From Pseudoips prasinana (taxonomy: Eukaryota > Arthropoda > Insecta > Lepidoptera > Nolidae): 64,000 nucleotides of DNA. Position numbers and translations under genes: made by a program. Under the pieces are notes generated by a model. The model was not told where the DNA came from and made no database searches. It saw nothing but the letters and a program-made list of their open reading frames with translations. Location: the NCBI GenBank assembly GCA_951640165.1, contig OX621234.1:7011001-7075000 (forward strand), read 5' to 3'. Shown piece by piece: positions 12,384 to 23,099 of the stretch; within the stretch, counting starts at the first letter, position 1, and each line of letters opens with the position of its first letter.

Positions 12384-13325
12384 GGCCCACTTGCGCCACC
12401 CCAGGTTAAATGAATTAACTCAGAGTTAGTGGCTAATACGCGGTTAAATTACACTTACGTCTTGCACCACCAAGAGTTTGGGACTAACCTTGGGTTATTT
12501 TATTAAAATTTTAACCCACCTATTTTGGTGGGTTAAATCACTAACTCCGGATTACTAATGTAAAATTTTTTTCGTTCGAGAGGTTATGTTGGATTGCAGA
12601 AGTGGAAGTCAGAGATTTTATAACAGATATAAATAAAAAATATAAAATAAAAAAGGTTTTTATTCACGTAGACTTTTAAAAAGCGCTTGTAAATAGTCAG
12701 AACATGTTTGTAGTAATATAGTTGTATACATTAGATATTATTTCTAGTAACATAGATATTTAGGTACATCTTGTATGAAAACATTTATAAAATTTATATT
12801 ATTGCAGAAATGATATTTAGCTAGCTCGTATCAAGTTATTGTCAAGACCTAAACAATTATGATTGATTTTTTATTGTCTGATGACGATGAAGAAATCGTC
12901 GAATATATTAAGCTCGGACTTTTATAATAAAAGAGTTGCAGAAATGTCCGATCATGTCAACTTTGTCATGACAATATTTGAACGACTCGAAATTGACACA
13001 TTGGTTTCAAACACAAACGATCAAATTGAAATGTCTTTGAAAAAACTTAACACATGAGACAGTCATATACAAAGTCTTCTAGTGACTAAAAGAGGTGTAT
13101 AAATATTTCCGTCATTGTTCACTCTTTCATATTTGGTTGGATTACATTACGGAATAAAACCTCTTTAATGATACCAACATAAAAAAGAGAAAACACCGAG
13201 TTAGTTGACTAGGTGTTATTTTTCATTGGCGCAACAGAATGTCGAGTTAAAATTTTAACGTATTAACCCGAAGTTACTTAACTCGAGTTATTTTATTTTA
13301 GCCTAGCTTTTGGTGCAAGTGGGCC
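12384..13325. mobile_element. PIF/Harbinger-like deletion element, 942 bp
   Basis: The termini GGCCCACTTGCGCCACC (left) and the inverse GGTGCAAGTGGGCC (right) are flanked by TTA on both sides, the 3-bp duplication of PIF/Harbinger. Subterminal GTTAA-rich repeats are present. A short frame at 12863-13054 has no recognisable transposase domain. A 3'-end repeat (12644-12768) is embedded. The whole element lies inside the repeat at 12190-13560. Confidence 0.75.
12644..12768 (+). repeat. 3'-end repeat J inside the Harbinger-like element
   Basis: GGTTTTTATTCACGTAGAC and AAAGCGCTTGTAAATAGTC match 11404-11526 in the opposite orientation. Confidence 0.65.
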
Positions 13326-14084
13326 TTAATTATGTTTGACTTTTTACAGCCGTCGCCTAACCAAATTTAGTTCTAATTTCAAAATTTAGTCCCACCATAG
13401 GGAAGGAAGCAATTACTATGACTCATTACCGCCCGAAGGTGGAAAGTAGCATCTTCCACTCGCTACTCGGATCAAATAATCACTACTTTAAGAGTATGAG
13501 AAATAAAAATATAGTTTTAAATTTTATCGGTAGTCCTAAAAGACTGCCCCGCATGTTGTTTATTACAATAGATGGCATGCCGTTTTGCCGGAATTAATTA
13601 CTCTATGATTTTGGGCTGCAATTAACCAGTAATAGCTTACATTGTTAAAGCTGTTTACACACATATACTCTGTATATTACTCGCTAGATTTACGCAGGCA
13701 CGCATGTTTTAATTAAGTCTGGCTGTGGTTTGAACTTGCCATTGTGTGAACTGATTGGATATAAATTGGAAACACTGGTGGACTATTATGGGACTATGGA
13801 CATGCTATTACGATCAGGTTAACTCTATAATTTAAAAAAGTAATTTCATCGAAGTTCATTATCTGCTTTTCTTTTAACCCCTAATCGGGAAATTATATAA
13901 TAGTTGCAATAAGAGCTTAAACCAATTACTCATGAGCTTATACTACGGGTTTACTACAAACAATGAGTTTTATAGCATCAATTCAATTAAATTTGCTGTG
14001 TTGAATACAAAATCACCACTCCATCTCATCCCGTGGGGGTCGTAGAAATTGTCCGAGGGAATATTTTTCTTTTACACAAAAAAT

Positions 14085-14193
14085 ACCGAACGGATTTTGA
14101 TGAAACTTTGTAGGAATATAGTTTATAGATCCGAATAGCACATAGGCTATAATTTATAAAGTTTAACCGGGTAAAATTGCGGGGCACAGCTAG
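14085..14193 (+). mobile_element. Helitron 3' end fragment
   Basis: The GGTAAAATTGCGGGGCACAG end with CTAG at 14190-14193. The 5' end is not recognisable. Confidence 0.6.
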
Positions 14194-14331
14194 TAATGAA
14201 TAATTTACACCCAGACTTGAGAGAATTAATCGTGCTCATTAGATACACAAAGAAATCAATTAAACACGTACTTTTTTTAACTATCACTCAATGATAAAAT
14301 ATAGAAATAAGACAACTTAGAGCCTGTGCAC

Positions 14332-14475
14332 GCCATGTTTTTAAAACGCGCGTCGACGGCGCGCTTTTATCCTACAGAGCAGTTTACTTTTTGTTTGTAT
14401 CGATACACACGCGATGGTAACGCGCGTCTGTATCGCTACAAACGCGTGTCAACGGCGTACTTAATAAGCGCAGTG
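14332..14475. mobile_element. GC-rich MITE family H
   Basis: AGCCTGTGCACGCCATG, TACAGAGCAGT and GCGCGTCTGTATCGCTACAA. The same blocks appear in reverse order at 30689-30826. Confidence 0.65.
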
Positions 14476-14794
14476 TGCATAACGTTACATCGGTGATTTA
14501 TAAATCCAAAGCGACATTATTAATATCTTACCAAATTTGGCTAGGAAGAGGAGGGCAAAATGAAAGACAGAGAAGGTAAGTGTTGATGCAACACAAGGGG
14601 CCGCCATTAAACCTACATCTGAGTTACAAGTCTCAGACTCTATCGAGTGTTCCCTCCTCTACCACGCGATGGACCCGGCTTCCGCACGGTGAATCCATGG
14701 AATGCTAAGAATTCAGTCTTCAGAATTATTTTTGAATAATATAAAAAACAACGGATAAATTTAACAATATAATAATAATATCTTGGGACTTTAA

Positions 14795-15284
14795 TCACAC
14801 ACGGCCATCCGATCCCAAACTAAACAGAACTTGTACTATGGAAACCAGATAACTGATATTCTTATACTTGTCTTTTGTAAATACATACTTATATAGATAA
14901 CTAGCGGCCCGGTACGTGCATCGCTACGTATAAGACATAGTAATAAAAAAATGATTATTAAGTTCATTTATTCGAACAAAAAAATATTTTAAATTGCTAA
15001 AAGATGTTGATTTTACACTTTTCAAGACTTTTTTTAAATTTTCTCTACGTACAAACCTTCCCTGGACTTCCACGAATAATTCAAGACCAAAATTAGCCAA
15101 ATCGGTTAAGGCGTTGTTGAGTTATAACATTACAACGAAAAGTGGCATTGATTTTTATATATATAGATTACACTCAGACTCAGGATAAAAAGACAAGTTT
15201 ATATCTGTCCTGGGTGAGAATCGCACCCACGACCTGCGGCGTAAAAGACAAGCATCTACCAATCACGCCAACGCAACGGGCCCA
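14795..15284 (-). repeat. SINE A split by a Helitron
   Basis: 14795-14900 (CACACGGCCATCCGATCCCA) and 15168-15284 (TTACACTCAGACTC to the inverse tRNA-like head) are contiguous in other copies. Confidence 0.8.
14901..15167 (-). mobile_element. Non-autonomous Helitron, 267 bp, in SINE A
   Basis: On the minus strand it runs from TCTATATATATAAAAATC to CGGGCCGCTAG with A and T flanks. Removing it restores the SINE sequence GATAATTACAC. It is nearly identical to 44230-44498. Confidence 0.85.
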
Positions 15285-15658
15285 ATATAGAGTAATAGTA
15301 TTGGCAGCCAATCAAAATACTTTTTTATTTGCTTTGATCGCAGGTTTCAATTAATTTTAGTCCAGGACACTCGCTTTAATTCCGATTCTAGGCAAAAATA
15401 ATATCGCAGGATATTTATAAATACCTGGAATCGATTTAAAAAATGTACGTATATTTCATGTAAAGGTAAAATTCGTTTCCTGTTTTTAATGGAAAATAGA
15501 GATTGACGTTATTTTAATACTTTTTCGGTGAAAGCTTTTTTAGGTGCGTTGAACTCTTTTTGGTTAAACAAAAATCACGGAAATCACGTCAGGGTTGGCT
15601 CACGTCGCGCTTATCATGTGCTTTGTTCAACCGCACATACTGAGGCGCTGAGAAGTTT

Positions 15659-15800
15659 GGGAGACCTAATATGCTTCTGGAAGGAGGTTAGCTGCATGGA
15701 GTGAAGGCTGCCATGGCTCAAGTAGAATGGTCCACATCGGGACTAAGTGCGGAAACCATACCCACTAGCATATAAGTGAGACAAGATGATGATGATGAGG
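15659..15800 (+). repeat. Repeat tail ending in (GAT)n
   Basis: It runs from GGGAGACCTAATATGC to a GATGATGATGATGAGG tail. The ending is like RTE-type retroelements. Confidence 0.4.
15785..15800. repeat. (GAT)n microsatellite
   Basis: Five GAT units adjoining the SINE B hairpin. Confidence 0.7.
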
Positions 15801-15836
15801 TTGGGCCAAAAAGTGGTTTGCGAATTTTTCCGTAAA

Positions 15837-16125
15837 GAAAATTCAGTATCAGTCCGAAGTCTGGGAGTTGGCGGTATTATACCCCCGTGCCTCGGAGAGG
15901 GCTTTACCTACTCTCCGAGGCACGGGGGTATAATACCGCCAACTCCCAGACTTCGGACTGATACTGAATTTTCTCGGTCCTGTACTGTCCTATTTCCGGT
16001 CGTGTCGCTAGGCGTCCGATCGGATCATGAGAGTGATGGAATAGAAAGTGCCCCTGTGTTTGCGCAGATACTTGTGCACTATAATATGTCCCGCGCATAT
16101 GGTTCGTTTCCATTGAGACTCCTTT
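15837..16125 (+). repeat. SINE B copy with a perfect 63-bp inverted repeat
   Basis: The arms are 15837-15899 and 15911-15973, identical when reversed, with an 11-bp loop. The SINE B body then runs to about 16125 (CGGATCATGAGAGTGATGG). Confidence 0.82.
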
Positions 16126-16129
16126 ACTT

Positions 16130-17170
16130 TATCGTAGTCCTCAAAGTCTGCCCTGCATATTTTTTATACTATATTAGGACATATAAAGTTATAGAATTTT
16201 TCTCTTGTCATCATTAAATATTCGAACTGTTGCGTGTTATTAAAAAGAAGGAAAAAGTTTACCAAATGCATGCTAATCGTTATACTTATATTATATCTGA
16301 TGTTCAATACCGTAAAGTTGTTAAGTTTCATAGGCAAATTAAGCTGCCTAACTTAAGTCGACCATTAATGTTACACCTTGTAATCATCTTACTCAGTCTG
16401 TCGCGCTTTCATACCAAAACTACAGAACCGACTTAAATTAATTTTGGTACACAGAATGTCTAGAGCCCGAGCAAGGACAGATAGGCTACTTTTACATGCG
16501 AAAAAAAAAAACCTTCTGAAATGTTTTTTTTAGGCGGCGGATTCGATATAAATAAATATGACACTCAAAGTTTGTAAAAGTTAAAAGTGGAGCGAGGAGC
16601 TGTAGGTGTGGAAATAGGCCTAAGTGTCCTTACCCAAACGAGCAGACACGTTGGGGACGACTGTGCCTTGATTTTCAATGATACTCAAACACTATATGCC
16701 ACGCGGGTGAAGTCACGAGCACAGATACTATGGTATAAAACTAAATGTAAATTATTTGTAAATGTACAATACTACTGTACAATTTTACTGGTACGTGTTA
16801 CAGGATCTGAAATATTGTTACCGTATCAAAATAATACTGTATCACGGTATTACCACAGTTGATCTACGTGATTCAATTGAACTTCGCTCACTGCCAGTGA
16901 CGTTAGGCCCGAGGCTACAAGTACACAACAGGCAGACCTATCCTGGAATGTTCCGAGTAAAAGTAAATAAACTCAAATGCATCCAATGCACCTGTAAGCT
17001 AATTTGAACTTTATTTTGTCGTAATTTGAGTCTCTATTTATTAGAGAGAGGGTGGAGTTAATCTTTTTTACTTATACATTATCTTTAGCTTGTAATTTAT
17101 AGTGCACCGAGTGGAAAGTCAATTCCAGCGAAGTTCATAATCTGCTGTTCTTTTAATTATAACAAATAGA
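16130..17170. other. Stretch without a recognised gene
   Basis: Short frames of 68, 91 and 81 codons overlap in different frames without domains or codon bias that I can see. Confidence 0.35.
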
Positions 17171-17172
17171 CA

Positions 17173-17313
17173 CGGGCCGGTTGACGTGTTTGGTAAATAC
17201 TTGCCTTTCACGCCTCAGGTCGTGGGTTCCATTCTCACTCAGGACAGATATTTGTGTGCATGAACATGTCTGTTTGTCTTTATTCTGGGTGTAATTATCT
17301 ATATATATATATT
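17173..17313 (+). repeat. SINE A, 5' part
   Basis: Head GGGCCGGTTGACGTGTTTGG, then GGACAGATATTTGTGTG. It ends at the TATA run beside a SINE D copy. Confidence 0.75.
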
Positions 17314-17317
17314 TTTT

Positions 17318-17513
17318 AAAGACAACGCCCGCACTAGGGAATCTAATCCCTGTGTCGCGGGGTACTTTACAAACATATAATAGACGGACACCAATTACGT
17401 CCAGACTCAGAACAACTATTTATGGGTCACACAAATAATTGTCCAGCGCGGGACTCGAACCCGCGACACGAAGCGGCGAAGCGACTGTCTTAGCCGCTGC
17501 GCCACACGTGCAG
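17318..17513 (-). repeat. tRNA-derived SINE D
   Basis: The inverse strand carries head GTGTGGCGCAGCGGCTAAG and box B GGGTTCGAGTCCC, then GGACAATTATTTGTGTGACC and GTAAAGTACCCCGCGAC. Confidence 0.82.
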
Positions 17514-17559
17514 TCAAAATATTAGTACCTATGTATTGACAAAAAAGTTATTACAAGGC

Positions 17560-18480
17560 AGGCATAATTCCTACGCATACCGCAAAAAGTGACTGCGAGT
17601 GTGTGTGCCGACTAAACCTAATCTACCGTGTATTTCTCTTGGCGCCTGATGGGAGGAGCCCCGGGAACGCGGGTATGCTGCTCCACTGTCCCCCTTTTGC
17701 GCCATTTCCGAGATTACCGGGACACGTACCCTAGGAAGGCTCTGGATTTCTCTCCCCTATTGCCGACTCCTGCCAGTCCGGTACAGCGACTGCGCCACAA
17801 ACAGTTCGCTGGCTTTCCGGAGCTGCTTGCACGTGGCGGCAGTAGAGGACTTCTCATACTGCCATCGCACGCCAACTCAGACTTCGAACGGAATCGTCTT
17901 GTTTCGGATCCCACTCGGCAGCATCCGTCTGGCGCATGACTGCATTCCATGCCTTCTACTTCTGCGTTCCATTGGTGAAGTCACATGCCAGCATAGCATT
18001 GCTGGTGGGGACAGATACCGTCCGATCTGTGCGACCAGGACTCGCATCTCGGCTTCCCGGACTGGGCACTCGGCGAGGGTGTGCTGGTGGTCCAGGTCGC
18101 TCCCGCAATGGTGACAATGTGTCGTTGTTTCTCGGCCTATCTGCCACAGATACTCACCGAAACACCCGTGTCCGGTGAGTGTCTGAGTCAGTCTGTAGGT
18201 GACGTAACCGCCCTTCCCATCTAGGACTCGAGGTGAAGGAGGATAGCACCGACGGCGCGTCGTACATTCCGTCTATGTAGCGTCGTCTATTTATGAACGT
18301 CTGATCTGGCGCAGAGTCAGCACCTGTGTGCGGTGTAAGAGAGAGCCCTTACACAGCACACAGGTGCTGACTGAACCTCGGTTCACAAGACGGAGGCCTA
18401 GTCCGGTGGCCTATTCGAACAGCGCCTCTCCTTGAACGTCGTCCCTGACACCGCCCAGGCCGAGTACCGGACGGGACTGG
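17560..18480 (-). pseudogene. R1-like non-LTR retrotransposon 3' relic
   Basis: On the minus strand the frame around 18060-18200 reads YRLTQTLTGHGCFGEYL, then CHHCGSDLDHQHTLAECP and MRVLVAQIGRYL. The zinc-knuckle and AECP block is typical of the C-terminal domain of R1-clade elements. Several frameshifts follow. GC content far exceeds the surroundings. The 3' UTR (17560-17760) matches a second fragment at 25110-25300. An inverted CAGCACCTGTGTGC pair lies at about 18318-18368. Confidence 0.75.
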
Positions 18481-18846
18481 TAGCTGCTAATGTTATTATA
18501 TTCTCTTTTTCAAATTCCAGTACCTTCTTATTATTTTTTTTATATCTTTTGCTTGAATACATTCATTTAATACAATTAAGCCAATAAAGCAATATTTTTA
18601 AAACATCGTAATCGAATAATAGAATATTCTGCACGGTTTCAATTTAACTCGAAAATAAACAAGTTTCAAGTTTTAACAAATATTATGTTACAGTGTAGTT
18701 GAAATAAATCTCTTAAGCCCCTCGAGTGCTCGGGTAGTAACCCTTCTGTATTGTTCCACTTAACGTGTTAAATAATATTTCCTTTCCCGTTGAAAATTTC
18801 ATCGACGATATTCCCGCATTGTACTCACAATGTAATGCTTACTGAT

Positions 18847-19757
18847 GCCACAGTATAAATATGGACAGTAAGGTAACTAAGTGTAGTTGATGAAATAATT
18901 ACCTACGCTTTATTGCAGCTGTAGGGTTGTAACTTTTAATGTTTTTAGATACCTATAAGTTGTTTAAGCTATTGCATAGCTTCTATCGCGGGCCTTGAGC
19001 GTGGGGACCGAATCCAGAAATTCCGTAACTAAAAAAACCTAATACCCCCACTCCGACCGCCATCTATCGATAAATACCAGAACTTTTAATGACTTTTTTA
19101 AATATCACGCTTGACTCCTTTCAGCAACCCGCCTTTAGGTGGCATTGGTTGTATTGGAAAACTACCGTAATCAGCTGTTTGTGAGAAAGTATATAGGTGT
19201 ATAGGTATTTATCATCTACGTACAACAGTGAATACCTGTACTCGTATGATTTGTGTACAAAGTGTTTTAAATATGAATAAACAAAGTGCATTTATTAATG
19301 AAGAAAGTCACGAAAAAATTGTGAAAGAAAATGAGTTAGTACTCTATATACATTCATTTTATTATTATTATCACAAATGCAGTATTATAAGATAAATAAA
19401 TAATTATAATTGCATAAGTTGATAAAAAATGCTATGCAATAGCTTTACCGCGGCAGTCTCCGAGTGCCACACGTCTTTTTTATTAAAACATATTTGCTTT
19501 GTAAATCATCAGGGTGGTTAAAATAAGAACGCTCCCGTTTTGATGAGGCCTAAACAGCCGTACACTACGCAATACGCATCTGGATTTTTGAAAAGATTGC
19601 GGAGATAAACTTATAAGCGACCACTCGTTTTGCCGCGGCACTCACTACTGACAGCACCGCGACAACCGCTTAGGGGTCATGTCAATGCGCTTGTTTGTGT
19701 GAGTGTGTCGTTTCGACCGTTTGTAGGTAGTTTCCGTACTGTATATTTTTATACTAA
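18847..19757. repeat. Dispersed repeat F, interrupted
   Basis: ACAGTATAAATATGGACAGT and AGCGACCACTCGTTTTG are shared with 36310-36724. Family unknown. Confidence 0.65.
18961..19480. mobile_element. Insert of about 520 bp with AAGCTATTGCATAGC ends
   Basis: The surrounding repeat (18847-18960 plus 19481-19757) is uninterrupted at 36310-36724. The insert has AAGCTATTGCATAGC near 18968 and GCTATGCAATAGCTT inverted near 19429. Confidence 0.6.
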
Positions 19758-19835
19758 GCTGATGTAAACCTTAAATAAAATGTATGTTTAACATTTGGAA
19801 CTTTTTAACCGTCAACTATTCTGCTATATATTTTG

Positions 19836-20903
19836 ACGGGCCTGTTGGCGTGGTTGGCAAATGCTTGCTTTTCACACAGGAGGTCATGGGTTCGATTCCC
19901 ACTCAGGACAGATATTTGTGTGCATGAACATGTGTGTTTGTCCTGAGTCTAGGTGTAATTATCTATATTAGTATGTATTTGCAAAAGAAAAGTAGTATAT
20001 GTAATATATCAGTTATCTGGTTTCCATAGTACAAGCTCTGCTTAGTTTGGGATCAGATGGCCGTGTGTGAATAATGTCCCAGGATATATGTTTTATTATT
20101 ATATATTATTCTAACCGACTGTAATGATAAGATGTATAAAAATTTACTAATTACCAATAAAACAGAGTCAGGCGAACTGAATTTAAATATGAAAGGGGTC
20201 GCGTCACAGATGCTCGGGGTTCATAATATAACAAAGTAACACAAAAAATAAGCTATGCTACCCATGGGTTCGATGCCCACTTAGGACAGATATTTGTGTG
20301 CATGAACATGTGTGTTTGTCCTGAGTCTAGGTGTAAATATCTATATTAGTATGTATTTGCAAAATAAAAGTAGTATATGTAATATATCAGTTATCGGGTT
20401 TCCATAGTACAAGCTCTGCTTAGTTTGGGATCAGATGGCCGTGTGTGAATAATGTCCCAGGATATATGTTTTATTATTATATATTATTCTAACCGACTGT
20501 AATGATAAGATGTGTAAAAATTTACTAATTACCAATAAAACAGAGCCAGGGGAACTGACTTTCAATGTGAAAGGGCAAGTAGCACAAATAAGCCATGCTA
20601 CCCATGGGTTCGATTCCCACTTAGGACAGATATTTGTGTGCATGAATATGTCTGGTTGTAATTATATATATAACTATGTATTTACAAAAGAAAAGTAGTA
20701 TATGTATATTAATTATTTGCTTTCCATAGTTCGCACGGCAACATATCAAGCTATACATTTCCGATATAAGCTGACCTGTCATTGTATGGAATTTTTATAC
20801 AACGCGAGATCAGCTTATACTGGAAATGTGTAACTTGATGTGTAGCCGTGTGTACAAGCTCTGCTTAGTTTGAGATCAGATGGCCGTGTGTGAATAATGT
20901 CCG
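19836..20903 (+). repeat. Tandem array of SINE A units, 378-bp period
   Basis: SINE A bodies at 19836-20091, 20245-20467 and 20595-20903 alternate with a shared spacer starting CTAACCGACTGTAATG at 20111 and 20489, exactly 378 bp apart. The spacer ends AGC(T/C)ATGCTACCCATGGG. The third unit has lost about 40 bp and has gained a MITE at 20732-20853. Confidence 0.82.
20732..20853. mobile_element. MITE family G, nested in SINE A
   Basis: GCACGGCAACATATCAAGC inverted as TGATGTGTAGCCGTGTGT. It splits SINE A between TTTCCATAG and ACAAGCTCTG. Confidence 0.75.
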
Positions 20904-20924
20904 AGTACACAGAAGGAAGCTGCT

Positions 20925-21030
20925 GCCCATCCTCTGATAGATATTCCCGCGGGTCGACTTCTACGCCCATCACGGTATGAGATGGGGTGATGATATTCTG
21001 ATATTCGCCGCCGTCACCACACAGCCGATT
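20925..21030. repeat. Repeat M, partial
   Basis: CTGCTGCCCATCCTCTGATAG and ATGAGATGGGGTGATGATAT. Confidence 0.5.
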
Positions 21031-21057
21031 GGAGCTAATAGTTTGTATATATACAAA

Positions 21058-21340
21058 CTGCCTCGTTGGTCTAGCGGTAGCGTGTTCACCCATAGATAAC
21101 GAGGTCCTGGGTGCAAATCTCGGGTATTATACCCCCGTGCCTCGGAGAGCACGTAAAGCCGTCGGTCCTGTGCCTGACCTCTTTCCGGTCGTGGCGCTAG
21201 GCGTCCCATCGGATCATGAGAGTGATGGAATAGAAAGTGCTCCTGTGTTTGCGCACACACTTGAGCACTATAATATGTCCCGCGCCGATGGCTAATCTCT
21301 GTTGAGACTGTCCGCCGTGGCCGAAATTCGGCTAGGAATA
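21058..21340 (+). repeat. SINE B, near-complete
   Basis: Head CCTCGTTGGTCTAGCGGTAG, box B GGGTGCAAATCTC, body TCGGATCATGAGAGTGATGG, end GGCCGAAATTCGGCTAGG. Confidence 0.82.
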
Positions 21341-21430
21341 CATTATTATTACATATACTGTAGCCAGGAAATGAAATCATAAGCACGACCGATTTGTGAG
21401 CTTTTCTTGGGGACTAATCCCTCCCTCTTA

Positions 21431-21540
21431 CTCATCACTGCAATTCCTGTAAGCTAGGATGAACAGTGTCACCAATGTAATACTAAGCCGTGAGGCTCAG
21501 GCATGTCCCGGGTAATCGCTTGATCCCGCAACAAATTTAA
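21431..21540 (+). repeat. Repeat L, partial
   Basis: GTGAGGCTCAGGCATGTCCC and GATCCCGCAACAAATTTAAT. Confidence 0.58.
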
Positions 21541-21867
21541 TGGTGGTGATTGTTATTGTCGTCATCTCACAGCCGATTTATGAAGTATTTGTTCTGAATG
21601 CTTAATCCATAGTGACCATACAGTCAATATTACCTTTACGTGATACGGGGATGCGACGGGAGCTTTACTATTGTTTATTATATCTGGAATCCTAACCATT
21701 GGGCGTTAAAAGCGTGCGTAGCTGGTTTGAGACCAGGCTACTTCTTCTAGTCAGGAAAATCCCGCTACACTTTGAAATCCTACCCGGGCTTAGAACTTAG
21801 GCCCTCAATTTCTGCGGTAACACCAACTACTACTTGACCATCTTCGCCTAGTCACTGTCAATAAAAT

Positions 21868-22106
21868 AATATCTAGGGACAATGTCACACAGATCATCTT
21901 AGCCCCAAACTAAGCAAAGCTTGTACTATGGGTACCAGGCGACGATATACATACTTATATAGATAGATAAATACTTCAATACATAGAAAACAACCATGAC
22001 TCAGAAATATTCGTGCTCATCACACAAATATTTGTACTTACCGGGATTCAAACCCAGGACCACCAGCTTCGTAGGCAGGAGCACTACCAACTAGGCTACG
22101 GTGACC
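21868..22106 (-). repeat. tRNA-derived SINE E
   Basis: Inverse of the family with head CACCGTAGCCTAGTTGG and box B GGGTTCGAATCCC. The 3' end, GGGACAATGTCACACAGATC, lies at the left. Confidence 0.8.
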
Positions 22107-22192
22107 GTCAAAATCTTTAGTAGTGTTAAAAAAATAAAAATAAATTTATTCAGATTGGAAACTAACAATTTTAAATTTTGTCTTTATCAGTT

Positions 22193-22440
22193 TTCAAATT
22201 ATAAGCGTGTTGGACGTACTGCTGGATAAAAGCCTCCTCCAAATATGTCTATAATTGTTGGTCTTGCGCCATGGTTTAGGTGGTTTTGCCATAATCGCCA
22301 CCGTTGGCCGATAGGTTGGCGATCGCAGTATGATGTTATTAGTACTCATAGAACGCTGCTGTCCGTTCTCTGGTCTGACTGACATCTACGCCCCCTACGG
22401 GATAAGACGAGGTGATGATCTTCTTTGCCGTCAGACTCAA
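22193..22440. repeat. Repeat M (ATGAGATGGGGTGATGATATTC family)
   Basis: GGCGATCGCAGTATGATG, CCTACGGGATAAGACGAGG and TCTTTGCCGTCAGAC. Related pieces lie at 20925-21030 and 56825-57003, with a trace at 13998-14055. Confidence 0.5.
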
Positions 22441-22683
22441 TGCACCGTAGCCTAGTTGGTAGTGGTCCTGCCTACGAAGCTGGTGGTCCTGGGTTCGAAT
22501 CCCGGTAAGTGCAAATATTTGTGTGATGAGCACGAATATTTGTTTCTGAGTCATGGATGTTTTCTATGTATTGAAGTATTTATCTATCTATATAAGTATG
22601 TATATCGTCGCCTGGTACCCATAGTACAAGCTTTGCTTAGTTTGGGGCTAGGAAGATCTGTGTGACACTGTCCCTAGATATTA
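22441..22683 (+). repeat. SINE E, near-complete
   Basis: Head CACCGTAGCCTAGTTGGTAG, box B GGGTTCGAATCCC and 3' end GACACTGTCCCTAGATATTA. Its 3' half shares GTACAAGCTTTGCTTAGTTT with SINE A, so the two families share a tail. Confidence 0.85.
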
Positions 22684-22904
22684 TTTGCATAGAAGGGAGG
22701 CTGTCTAAAAATTGACCCCGGTTTTATGCAATATTTTTTACATAGTTTGTCCTTTATTATTGTCCGTTTATTTTTCTATCAACCACTTCTTCGCACTGTG
22801 CTTTGTACTACATATATATGTATATAAGATCTATATTTGATATAAATTTAATGACATATAAGACAGTAACTTTTTGACGGCCAGCTAAATCTCTTTCATG
22901 CTTG

Positions 22905-23090
22905 ATACACACTCAAAAACTTTCGCCTTTATAGTATTCGTGTGATCTGTAAGTGCCCACAGATCACACGAATATTTTGAAGGCGAAAGTTTGTGAGTGC
23001 ATGAATATGAAATATAGCATATATATCCAAATAAAATATAGGCTACAATTTATAAAGTTTCACGCGGGTAAAACCGCAGGGCACAGCTAG
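22905..23090 (+). mobile_element. Helitron with inverted 5' end duplication
   Basis: The 3' end GGGCACAGCTAG lies at 23079-23090. At the 5' end AAGGCGAAAGTTTGTGAGTG is present in inverted duplicate (22910-22985), joined by AGATCACACGAATA arms. Confidence 0.65.
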
Positions 23091-23099
23091 TTAATAATA

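Larger units (their letters stand above)
12190..13560 (-). repeat. Lepidopteran repeat family C, split by the Harbinger-like element
   Basis: 12190-12380 and 13329-13560 are two halves of one repeat: GCGGTCATGTGAGTG, CGTCAGGACACATGATC, ACCGCCCGAAGGTGGAAAG and AAAGACTGCCCCGCATG. The same blocks occur in the other orientation at 2255-2556 with 3157-3262, and in part at 11070-11190. Confidence 0.75.

Noticed and set aside
16587..16862. 91-codon gene
   Set aside because: No recognised domain and overlapped by another frame; not distinguishable from chance.
17628..17950. 103- and 78-codon genes in the GC-rich block
   Set aside because: Overlapping frames of the R1-like relic and its 3' UTR; the 3' UTR part recurs at 25110.
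22441..22515. tRNA gene (CACCGTAGCCTAGTTGG...)
   Set aside because: Same head in four SINE E copies, each followed by the same 160-bp body.
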